Source: a bacterium (GTDB lineage: Bacteria; Bdellovibrionota_C; UBA2361; SZUA-149; JAQTWB01). From it: 64,000 bases of DNA. The notes beneath the pieces were generated by a model. That model was not told the origin of the DNA, made no database searches, and worked only from the letters and a program-made list of their open reading frames with translations. Below, piece by piece: positions 32,876 through 40,865 of the stretch. The position numbers and the translations under genes are program-made. Positions within the stretch are counted from its first letter, which is position 1, and every line of letters begins with the position of its first letter. The stretch covers positions 1 through 64,000 of the forward strand of contig JAQTWB010000002.1 of assembly GCA_028689495.1 (NCBI GenBank). The letters are read 5' to 3'.

Positions 32876-34972
32876 ATGATTACAAACACAGCCAACACCC
32901 ATCAAACCCACCCGAATGAAAAAGGCTCAATCATTGCGCTGGTGGCCATCGTGATGACGGTACTTGTGCTCTTCGCTGCCTTGTCAATTGATACAGCACG
33001 ACTCTTCACCAGCGACTCGGAACACCGGCATAATGCCGAGTTTATTGCCCTGTCGGCAATCGAAGGATACTATACCGCCGACTTTGATCCATCTGATTCA
33101 GCTGAAACCCGTCACCAAAAACGCTTGCAAAGTGCAATTGAGAAAGCCGAAACCGTTGGCGGTTATGCGACTTACATGACACTTGACTCCGGAGAGATCG
33201 TCAAATCTGGCTCTTTGTCCTACCCAAATGGCTACACAGTCGATGGCGTACATAACGGCAATTCCGGAGTTATCATCCCCGGACGGTGGTGGTCCGAGGA
33301 ACCGACAGAAACATGCGCTGTCTATACGGAAGGTAGCTCTACCTGCCCTTGTCTGGACGGTGCCTGGAGAGGGGCTTGTTTTGAAGAGGTTGATCCTGAA
33401 GATTCAGCAATCAGCGCATTTCAGGTTGACCTTAAAACTCCAGACGAATCGCCATTGACACTTTTGTTCGCCAAGGCCGGAGGAACCGACGCGGAATCTA
33501 TCGGCCTTAATGCCCGCGCCATCGGTTCCCTCACCCCACGACGGGGGATGTTCCTTGTTGACCTTTCCAAATCTGTTGTTGCCGAAACCCATTTGGCGAA
33601 AGCACTAAACATTGCTGACCCCGGAACACAGCGGGGCTTCGTTGGCTATGAACTGGACACATCTTCCTCTAGCTGCCCCTTTGACGGCGCCAACAACGTC
33701 TGTCCAAACGATTTATCCTGCACCTTCCTCCATACCGAAGAAGATGATACTTATAACAACTTCTTCGCCTCTCCTCCTGCGTATGCCCGTTCACTGGATG
33801 ACATTCGAGGAATTATCACTGGCCCCCCAACTCGTCACTTCAAAGATGACTACCGCTGCTACAGTGTAGATTACCTCGATAAATCAACAGCTACTGAACA
33901 AAATATTCATCGCGAATTCCTCGTTGATGTGAATTGGCAAAATACTTCCAACACATCTGACTACTATGTAGGTCCGCAACCGCTAACCAATATCCTCGGC
34001 GGCATTCACACCGCCTTCAGCCTGTTTGAGCAACGTTCCGTTCGCTCCGACCTCGCCGGAGTTCTCGGCTATGACCGTTCTTCCAATATCGACATCAGAA
34101 CTCTTGAACCCTCAATTCCCGGCAGCGATGAGTTCACTGACATGAAAGAAATGTTCGATGTCTCAAACCCTGGTGATTTAACCGCAAAGGCACTTCGCGC
34201 CCAGGCAATGTTTTTCCCGCGACCTGACAATGACCCCGTAGTTGGCGGAGGAGCTAACAATACCGATATCCGGGGAGCAATTGAGGTCGCCTTAAGCAAA
34301 CTGGCCAACGAAAGCAGCTCCGCCACAGCGGAAAACTTCATTGTCCTGTTCACAGACGGAATTACAAACTGTGTCCGTAGCAACACTTTTGGCGCTCGCG
34401 GAGTCGACGGCAAATACTGCCAGAATAACGAGCCCGTCTATAACGCTTCAGTGACAGAGGTCCTGAATTACGCCGATCAACAGCTCGTTCCCAGAAAAAT
34501 TCCGATTCATCTTTTTATGTTCGGCAACGACGTCTCACCGCATACCTTTCTCACCACGAGTGTCGACAAGCCAACCGTCTGTATGGGAGAACTTGAAGCA
34601 CGAGTTCGCGGCGTCGCTTATTACAAAACTGGCGGGACACTCGCCTCGGCAAGCAGCGCTACACCGTTTTATACAGCCAATCAGATTTCCGACCTGGCGA
34701 AAAAAACAAATGGCTTTTTCCTGCCAATTCGCCCGCCATGCAAAGTCAGCGGAGTTAATACAGATGTTACTGCCACACTGGATGCCGCCTGCGCGACCAA
34801 GGGCGTCGGATATGTCAAAGGAGTTTATACGCCAACCGCCGTAGTCGTCCCCAATTTCACTGATGGCAGTGGACGGCTTATCTGCGACCCCAAAGGGCGA
34901 ACCCAGGATCAGCAAATCACCGAATATATGGAACAGATACTGGGCGATAACCCATTTTCGCTGGTTAGATAA
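32876..34972 (+). CDS. TadG-like protein with von Willebrand A domain
   Basis: A 698-residue protein. It begins with a charged segment and NEKGSIIALVAIVMTVLVLF, the TadG/TadE_N-type anchor helix. The extracytoplasmic part has a VWA-like domain from about residue 222: MFLVDLSKSV gives a MIDAS-like DxSxS, and FIVLFTDGITN near residue 487 supplies the later Asp. Several Cys pairs (CAVYTEGSSTCPC, CPFDGANNVCPNDLSC) suggest disulfides. The start is set by AAGG before the ATG at 32876, just after the stop of the previous gene. Such proteins are surface-exposed adhesive parts of Tad systems. Confidence 0.78.
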   Translation: MITNTANTHQTHPNEKGSIIALVAIVMTVLVLFAALSIDTARLFTSDSEHRHNAEFIALSAIEGYYTADFDPSDSAETRHQKRLQSAIEKAETVGGYATYMTLDSGEIVKSGSLSYPNGYTVDGVHNGNSGVIIPGRWWSEEPTETCAVYTEGSSTCPCLDGAWRGACFEEVDPEDSAISAFQVDLKTPDESPLTLLFAKAGGTDAESIGLNARAIGSLTPRRGMFLVDLSKSVVAETHLAKALNIADPGTQRGFVGYELDTSSSSCPFDGANNVCPNDLSCTFLHTEEDDTYNNFFASPPAYARSLDDIRGIITGPPTRHFKDDYRCYSVDYLDKSTATEQNIHREFLVDVNWQNTSNTSDYYVGPQPLTNILGGIHTAFSLFEQRSVRSDLAGVLGYDRSSNIDIRTLEPSIPGSDEFTDMKEMFDVSNPGDLTAKALRAQAMFFPRPDNDPVVGGGANNTDIRGAIEVALSKLANESSSATAENFIVLFTDGITNCVRSNTFGARGVDGKYCQNNEPVYNASVTEVLNYADQQLVPRKIPIHLFMFGNDVSPHTFLTTSVDKPTVCMGELEARVRGVAYYKTGGTLASASSATPFYTANQISDLAKKTNGFFLPIRPPCKVSGVNTDVTATLDAACATKGVGYVKGVYTPTAVVVPNFTDGSGRLICDPKGRTQDQQITEYMEQILGDNPFSLVR

Positions 34973-35098
34973 TTAGGCGATTAGCGATAACAATTGTTCT
35001 GGTCATTCGCTGCAGTTAAACCTTCCTTAACGAAGCATACACTGGCTTGCGAGTTAAGTGTGCCGACAGGCAACCCTAATCACAAGCCAGACTTTTAC

Positions 35099-35623
35099 TT
35101 ACACCCCACAATAATAACGGCGTGTCACCAAGTACGCATATCGGCGTAGCAAGTCGTCTAGTTTGCTGTCAGAAATCACACAGTTGGGAACAAAGCAATT
35201 GTTCCAATTGACATCACCACCCTCCAAATCACTGCAATTCAAATATTCGTAAACTCTCCGCATTGCCGGAATCATATCTTCAGAAGACTGTATGTCACGA
35301 AGCGCTGTGAGCAACATAAACAAAACGACAGGACGTTCATCCTGATATAGACGCTCAAGCATCCATTTTCTTGTTGGTTGATGTTCGCGAAAGCAGCAGG
35401 CAAATGCGAAGCCAATATTGCGCAACGTTGTAGGGAGATAACGTCCCGTCCCCAGATGTTCAAGAAGTTGATCTCGCACTTCCGATGATTGCTTCAGCAA
35501 TTCCTGTGAACGCTTCCTCATGTAACAATTGGGACTACCGCTTGTCTCCTCAAGAAAATACAGCAGCGACTGCATGAGAAACGAACGTTCAGCCGTAGAT
35601 GAATCAAGTGCAGAATCAAACAT
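35099..35623 (-). CDS. Hypothetical helical protein
   Basis: A 174-residue soluble protein, predicted largely helical, with seven Cys scattered along it (for example FAFACCFREH, NNCFVPNC, YYCGV). No signal peptide and no recognised family; the pattern of paired helices is HEAT-like but weak. The ATG at 35623 has GGAGG six bases upstream, so the start is secure. It stands alone between the pseudopilin genes and mscL, with no neighbour on the same strand close enough for an operon. Confidence 0.6.
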   Translation of the reverse strand: MFDSALDSSTAERSFLMQSLLYFLEETSGSPNCYMRKRSQELLKQSSEVRDQLLEHLGTGRYLPTTLRNIGFAFACCFREHQPTRKWMLERLYQDERPVVLFMLLTALRDIQSSEDMIPAMRRVYEYLNCSDLEGGDVNWNNCFVPNCVISDSKLDDLLRRYAYLVTRRYYCGV

Positions 35624-36081
35624 AAAAACCTCCAAAATTTAACCTAAAACAGTCGAATGACCCAGGGCAGACCGGACAGCAATAACTGCAACCAGGCCGG
35701 CTCCGGGCCAGCAGGTCAATCATCTACTCATATACAAAGTGGCAGCCCTGCCCAAGCCTACTATTTTCAGGGCGCACATTCATGGTCGATCTGGTGGGCG
35801 CCTCTCGAGGCGCCCCTACAAATCTTTTGCAGCCTACCTAGAGTTCGGCTGCCCAACGGTGATACTTCGCCGGGGTGCCGAGCTCCAGCTCGGCGCCTTT
35901 CCACTATCACCCTACTCTTCTTAGCCCTTGCGGCTTGACAGCAAATACACTCGCTACCTACGCCCTACATCTCATCGCAGACTTCACAACCTACCCTTCG
36001 ATTTAATATTCAGGGGGGCCTATGTGAATATTCGGGATAACCCGAACAACCGGGGCCCTACAATAAAACAGGAAAAACATC
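35624..36081. other. Intergenic region with palindromes
   Basis: No gene supported. It holds a GGGCGC palindrome (35796-35815), a GGTGCCGAGCT/AGCTCGGCGCC hairpin near 35875-35898 and, near 36051, a CCCTACA like the one that trails the palindromes. The rest looks like eroded repeat sequence. Confidence 0.6.
35796..35815. repeat. GGGCGC palindrome, copy 5
   Basis: GGGCGCCTCTCGAGGCGCCC followed by CTACA; perfect except for the centre. Confidence 0.8.
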
Positions 36082-36113
36082 AAGAAGGGCAGGTGCATTT
36101 GCCTGCCCTTCTT
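36082..36113 (-). terminator. Bidirectional terminator after mscL
   Basis: AAGAAGGGCAGG (36082-36093) pairs with CCTGCCCTTCTT (36102-36113), a perfect 12-bp stem with an 8-nt loop, 5 bp past the mscL stop. On the minus strand TTTTTCC follows a few bases later; on the plus strand the stem ends in a T-run. Confidence 0.85.
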
Positions 36114-36118
36114 TTGAA

Positions 36119-36526
36119 CTAGCGCGATTTTAAGAGATCGCGAATCTCGGCAAGCAAAACCTGCTCAGCCGATGGAGCCGGAGCATCGGCTTTAACTTCT
36201 TGCTTCTGCTCCTGTCGCTTTAAAGCATTAATTCCCTTAACAAGTATAAAAATTGCAAAAGCAACAATAATAAAGTCGATTCCATTCTGAATGAAGGCCC
36301 CGTATTTCAAGCTCACCGCCGCCTGGCCATCGGCCGCATCCTTAAGAATCAGGGCAAAATCACCAAAGTCCATCCCCCCGAGCAGCATACCAATCGGTGG
36401 CATCAACACATCATTCACCAAGGACGAAACAATCTTGCCAAAAGCCCCACCAACAATAATACCGACTGCCATGTCAACCATATTGCCTTTGATGGCGAAC
36501 TCTTTGAACTCCTTTATAATGCCCAT
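36119..36526 (-). CDS. mscL: Large-conductance mechanosensitive channel
   Basis: A 135-residue channel that opens under membrane tension to release solutes on hypo-osmotic shock. It starts with the canonical [15 protein letters not shown], then TM1 ([21 protein letters not shown]), a periplasmic loop, TM2 ([19 protein letters not shown]) and a charged C-terminal helix ([12 protein letters not shown]). The start at 36526 matches the family N-terminus; two in-frame ATGs upstream would add residues that no MscL has. Single gene followed by a strong terminator. Confidence 0.96.
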   Translation of the reverse strand: MGIIKEFKEFAIKGNMVDMAVGIIVGGAFGKIVSSLVNDVLMPPIGMLLGGMDFGDFALILKDAADGQAAVSLKYGAFIQNGIDFIIVAFAIFILVKGINALKRQEQKQEVKADAPAPSAEQVLLAEIRDLLKSR

Positions 36527-36645
36527 AAATCTCATGCTCCATGTCAGTGATTTGGCACAAAATAAAAAAGCCAAATCTTGTTATTTAAAAATTTTAAAGT
36601 AGTCTCCGCGCACCATAAATAACCTTTCATTTAGAGGTAAGGCAA

Positions 36646-37623
36646 ATGAACAAGATATCAAACAAACTCTCCCTCGGTCTGCTGACTGCAGGGCTGCTCG
36701 TATCAAGCATGACTTCACTGGCAACAGCTGAAGGTTTTAAAAAAGGACAAATGGAAGTAGGCACCCAGATTGGTGGCATGCTGATTGAAGGAGACTCCAA
36801 AGTCGATGCACCGCACATTGCAGCTGGCGCCCGTTTTGGTTACTTCGTCAGCGATCAGACCGCTGTCGAAGCTGGCATACTTTCTTCCGAACTCGATGTA
36901 AAAAACAATGACGAAAGTAGCGACATGCTCCTGCCAACAGTTGAAGCGCAATATCACCTGCCAGTGACTGGCTCAATTGTTCCTTTCGTTGCCGCGGGCC
37001 TTGGCGCTATTGCCGAAGATGGTCCTTCTCCAGCAAACACTGGTAGCGTTGTTCTGCCAGTCGGTGGTGGCTTGAAGTGGCTTATCAGCAAAGATCTGCT
37101 CGTTCGCACTGATGCCCGCTGGATCGTCGACACAGATGGCGGAAATGAATCACACAAGGGAAGCTACACAGCAGGCGTTTCTTGGCTCTTCGGTGGACCA
37201 CGCACCTGCCACAAGGCGGTAGAACCTGTAGCTGAGCCAGTTGTCATGCCAGAAGCTGCTGCAGCTCTCGAAAGAGACAACCAGGTCAGCATCAACCTCG
37301 AAGTTCAATTTGACTTCGACAAGGTTGCAATCAAGCCACAATTTGAAGCGCGTCTGCAGGAATTTGCCGCTTTCATGAAGCAGCACCCGGAAACAAATGC
37401 TGAAATTGAAGGTCACACTGACAACATCGGCAGCAAAACATACAACGACAAACTGTCAATGCGTCGCGCCAACTCTGTCAAGGCATACCTGATCAGCAAA
37501 GGCGGCATCGATTCATCCCGTCTTCGCGCTTCTGGTTACGGATTCTCCCGTCCAGTAGCGACAAACGCTACAGACGCTGGACGCGCCCAAAACCGTCGCG
37601 TAATCGGCACTGTCAGAAAGTAG
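36646..37623 (+). CDS. OmpA family outer-membrane protein
   Basis: A 325-residue protein: signal peptide (SLGLLTAGLLVSSMTSLATA), an N-terminal eight-strand-type barrel to about residue 185 (ending VSWLFGGPRTC), a short Glu/Pro/Ala linker and a C-terminal OmpA-like domain. That domain has FDFDKVAIKPQ, IEGHTDNIGSKTYNDKLS, RANSVKAYL and NRRV, including the Asp and Arg that bind meso-diaminopimelate. It fixes the outer membrane to murein and is probably abundant. AGAGGTAAGG precedes the ATG and a strong terminator follows. This is a classical member, unlike the divergent OmpA-like protein at 2512-3609. Confidence 0.92.
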   Translation: MNKISNKLSLGLLTAGLLVSSMTSLATAEGFKKGQMEVGTQIGGMLIEGDSKVDAPHIAAGARFGYFVSDQTAVEAGILSSELDVKNNDESSDMLLPTVEAQYHLPVTGSIVPFVAAGLGAIAEDGPSPANTGSVVLPVGGGLKWLISKDLLVRTDARWIVDTDGGNESHKGSYTAGVSWLFGGPRTCHKAVEPVAEPVVMPEAAAALERDNQVSINLEVQFDFDKVAIKPQFEARLQEFAAFMKQHPETNAEIEGHTDNIGSKTYNDKLSMRRANSVKAYLISKGGIDSSRLRASGYGFSRPVATNATDAGRAQNRRVIGTVRK

Positions 37624-37671
37624 TCGCCGAGATGACTAAAAAATAGGCGGCTCCGCTGGAGCTGGTTGTTC

Positions 37672-37699
37672 CGGGGCAGGCAACTGCCCCGTTTTTTTT
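37672..37699 (+). terminator. Rho-independent terminator after the ompA-like gene
   Basis: CGGGGCAG (37672-37679), loop of four, CTGCCCCG (37684-37691) and eight T residues. Textbook form. Confidence 0.95.
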
Positions 37700-37703
37700 C
37701 TGT

Positions 37704-40700
37704 TCACCTCTCGCCTTCCGCTGCGTTCAAGACCACAAGCCGGGTTGCGACGTCATCTTCTGCTATCTTCCACATCTGACTTACGGCATTGCGATAAGCT
37801 GAAAGCTGCGACTGATAACGCTGAAAAAGAACTCCCTGGTCTGTCTCTCCGGAAACCTTGAAATCAAAAACCTCCGCTTTTAGATGCCCGCCAACCCGAT
37901 AAACAACCAGCCGATCAATAACTCCCCGAACCAGGGAATTGCCTTGACGGAGCACCCAGGGCAATTCGCGGAAAAGCTGCGGTTGCTCCCCTGCAAAACC
38001 GGAGGCAAGAAAACAGCGGCGCAACTCCGGAGACTTCCAGGCCGAAAACAGTAGATTGCGAATCTCACCCGAAGAATTCTTAATTGCCAATCGCCACTCA
38101 GACGACTGCTCCATCAACGACAATTCCTGGATAACTGTTGATTGCCACTCAGTCTCATCTTCGACCCAGGACAATCGTGAAAGCAACAGATGAACCACAG
38201 AGCCAAACTCGGTTTCTTGCCTGGCCTCCCCGGAGACAATCCGCGCCAAGGACACCTTCTCTGAAGAAGCATCAGACGCAGCCTTATGCTGTAGCCCCCT
38301 CTGCCGCAGCACAACCGGAGCTGAAAAAACAAATGGCAAAACTGGTGGCTCTTCGACCAACACCCGCACCTCAGCTGAAAAAGTGTCATACCAACGTGGA
38401 TCGCCACTGGCATAAATTACTGCCGATCCCTGCCCCTCCTCATTTTCCACTGCTCCGGAAGCCAGGATCTCCCGAAGAATCCCGGCATAAGTCGTCCCTC
38501 TCAAACCAGTGTCAGGAATCAACATATAAAGTGCTTCTGCGGCGCGAGTTACCCCGACATAAAGAACACTCAAAGAATCAGACAGCTGTTTCTTCCTCGC
38601 TTCTTCAACCACATTTTTAAGGCGAGGATCGAGTAACTGCTGCTCCTTGGTCGGCCGCACAACAACTCTGTCGTAAAAACCGCTGACACTGTCAGCCACG
38701 GCTATCAATGCATCTCCTGCTCCCTGCGTCAGTGGTTGGGAAAGTTCAGGCAGAATAACCGCATCAAACTCAAGGCCCTTGGATTTGTGAATCGTCATCA
38801 CCCGCACCGACGCCGGTTTCGCGCTCTCGACAGTTGTAGATTCTATATAACGGACAAAATCATCCAGCCGTTCACCCGCCGGCTGCCGCTCGTAAATATA
38901 AGCCTTCTCAATCAGACTGGCTGCACGCTGACGATCGTGTGCAGAATAAAGCGGACTACCTGAATCATCGCGACTTAAAAGTCGTCGTAGAATAACTGAG
39001 GTAGCCCGGCCAATTCCCTGCTCACATATCTGATCCCGTATCTGCTCCATGAACAAGGAAACCTCCGTACAAGCCGAACCAAGATACAACTCCGACAAAG
39101 GTGAAGAGAGAAAATACTGACGCGCGAGGCTGTCGTCGGGATGCTCTGCCGCCCGAAGAAGGGCAACATATCCTTGCACCAACCTGGAATCCATCAACGA
39201 TGCCCCACCCTCACCACTTGCTTCAATTGATTCCCCCCCTGCGGGAGGATTCTGAAAGGCATAAAGAAAACGGTTAATCAGTTTGTTGCGGCGCAACAAA
39301 ATTGCCACAGAAAGATCCGGATTCTCCCGCAGCAAGGAACGAACCAAAGATACGGTCTCTGCTACCAGCCCCGCCTCCTTGTCATCACCGCATTGCACCT
39401 GACGAAGCTCGACATAACCCGTCGAAGTCTTGGCCGTCTCATGAGTGATAAAGCCTTTTGTCCACTCAGCGACAACTCTGGCAAAGACATCGTCAGACTC
39501 GGCAATTGTGTCAACCTGCGGTAAGCGTGTGAAGATTTCATTCACCGCAGAAATCACCGCCTGGGAGGAACGATAACTGCGCTGCATGTCAACAGAGTGC
39601 AGATACGGCCAGAGGTCACACACTTCATCAAACAACCGGGACTCTCCTCCCCTCCAGCCATAGATCGCCTGCTTAACATCACCGACACAAAAAAATGAAT
39701 GCGACTTGTCAGCGTGAGCGACTGTTTCCTCCACTAATGGCCTCAACACCCGCCATTGCTCGCTCGAAGTATCCTGAAATTCATCAAAAAGTACATGCCG
39801 AGCCTGAGCATCGAGCCGATAATAAACCTCCGGCATGCTCTGCATTATATCCTTGCTGGATATCAAGCGCCCAACGTCACTAAAACGCACGGCAGCGTTT
39901 CTGCGCAAGGCCCTGTCCAGCATCAGACAATATGCACTGAGAAAATCTCTCATCGATTGTGTGGATGTAACAAGTCGCGAAAGAAGGACTGCTCGAGCCT
40001 GTTCGACAAACGGCAGCAGCACCGCGAGCACTTCTTCATTTATCTCCTGCTTCGAGTAGCTATCTTTTCCTTCCAGCATTGCCCGGACAAACCCGTGCCG
40101 ACAGAAAGCCTCCCAGTTTGCCTCTTTGACGATGGCCTGCAGCTGATCAAACGCCTTGCGCCAGAGAGCATTCTCACTGCCGTTTTTGTTTCTCGGCAAT
40201 GGAATTCGCAGCAGCGCTTCATAACACTCGGTCGAACTGCTCTCTGACAAAAGGTTCACCGGTGCTTTATACCAATTCCAGGCCGAAGGCCTACTAGCCG
40301 AAAACACCTCGCAAAATCTCGAGATATCACCGAGCAACTTCCTGACAACCATTGCCGAAGCTTCTCCCGGAAACAACAAACGAAGAAAATCAGCGCGAGT
40401 GCCCTCATCAAGCTGGCCAAACAATGAACTCAAGACCTCACTGTGCAAACGCTGCTCCAACAATGGGTCGAGCAGTGACCAGCCGGGAGGCAATTCAAGC
40501 TCAAGTGAAAAACTCCGCGCAATCGATGCAAAAAGCCCATCAATCGTCACCACAGAGAAGCGATGCTGGGTATCAACAACACGTGCCAGCAAACGCTGAA
40601 AATCTTCCTTCGACAACCCTCGACGGAATATTTCATTGCCAAGCCGCTCAGCGGCCACGTCTGAAAGCGCCGCATCTGCCAGCCGTCGATAAACCCGATC

Positions 40701-40865
40701 GCGAATCTCTCCGGCAGCCTTCCTGGTAAAAGTCGTTGCCAGACACCTTTCGGGCGACTCTCCATCGACAAGAAGACGAATCAGGCGATTACTCAGCTGC
40801 CATGTTTTTCCAGTCCCAGCACTGGCGCGAATCAGGAGATGAATATTCTGTTCAAGCGTTGACAC
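37704..40865 (-). CDS. addA: AddA-like UvrD/Rep helicase with C-terminal nuclease domain
   Basis: A 1053-residue helicase-nuclease for double-strand break processing. Walker A is ASAGTGKTW (Lys about 20); the Walker B/motif II is DEFQDTS near residue 361; further helicase motifs include GDVKQAIYGWRGG and TIHKSKGLEFDAVILPE and VGVTRAAEALY. The C-terminal RecB-like nuclease shows FGSVVHLLLSRL (His), VFDFKVSG (Asp and Lys) and QSQLSAYRNAV (QxxxY). I choose the GTG at 40865: AAGGAGG lies nine bases upstream. It overlaps the end of the AddB-like gene by 14 bp. It could equally be called a RecB-like exonuclease, but there is no RecD or RecC. Confidence 0.88.
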   Translation of the reverse strand: MSTLEQNIHLLIRASAGTGKTWQLSNRLIRLLVDGESPERCLATTFTRKAAGEIRDRVYRRLADAALSDVAAERLGNEIFRRGLSKEDFQRLLARVVDTQHRFSVVTIDGLFASIARSFSLELELPPGWSLLDPLLEQRLHSEVLSSLFGQLDEGTRADFLRLLFPGEASAMVVRKLLGDISRFCEVFSASRPSAWNWYKAPVNLLSESSSTECYEALLRIPLPRNKNGSENALWRKAFDQLQAIVKEANWEAFCRHGFVRAMLEGKDSYSKQEINEEVLAVLLPFVEQARAVLLSRLVTSTQSMRDFLSAYCLMLDRALRRNAAVRFSDVGRLISSKDIMQSMPEVYYRLDAQARHVLFDEFQDTSSEQWRVLRPLVEETVAHADKSHSFFCVGDVKQAIYGWRGGESRLFDEVCDLWPYLHSVDMQRSYRSSQAVISAVNEIFTRLPQVDTIAESDDVFARVVAEWTKGFITHETAKTSTGYVELRQVQCGDDKEAGLVAETVSLVRSLLRENPDLSVAILLRRNKLINRFLYAFQNPPAGGESIEASGEGGASLMDSRLVQGYVALLRAAEHPDDSLARQYFLSSPLSELYLGSACTEVSLFMEQIRDQICEQGIGRATSVILRRLLSRDDSGSPLYSAHDRQRAASLIEKAYIYERQPAGERLDDFVRYIESTTVESAKPASVRVMTIHKSKGLEFDAVILPELSQPLTQGAGDALIAVADSVSGFYDRVVVRPTKEQQLLDPRLKNVVEEARKKQLSDSLSVLYVGVTRAAEALYMLIPDTGLRGTTYAGILREILASGAVENEEGQGSAVIYASGDPRWYDTFSAEVRVLVEEPPVLPFVFSAPVVLRQRGLQHKAASDASSEKVSLARIVSGEARQETEFGSVVHLLLSRLSWVEDETEWQSTVIQELSLMEQSSEWRLAIKNSSGEIRNLLFSAWKSPELRRCFLASGFAGEQPQLFRELPWVLRQGNSLVRGVIDRLVVYRVGGHLKAEVFDFKVSGETDQGVLFQRYQSQLSAYRNAVSQMWKIAEDDVATRLVVLNAAEGER

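Noticed and set aside
36551-36575. TTGGCAC resembling the -24 box of a sigma-54 promoter ahead of the ompA-like gene
   Set aside because: The required GC of the -12 box is absent at the proper distance (only A-rich sequence follows).
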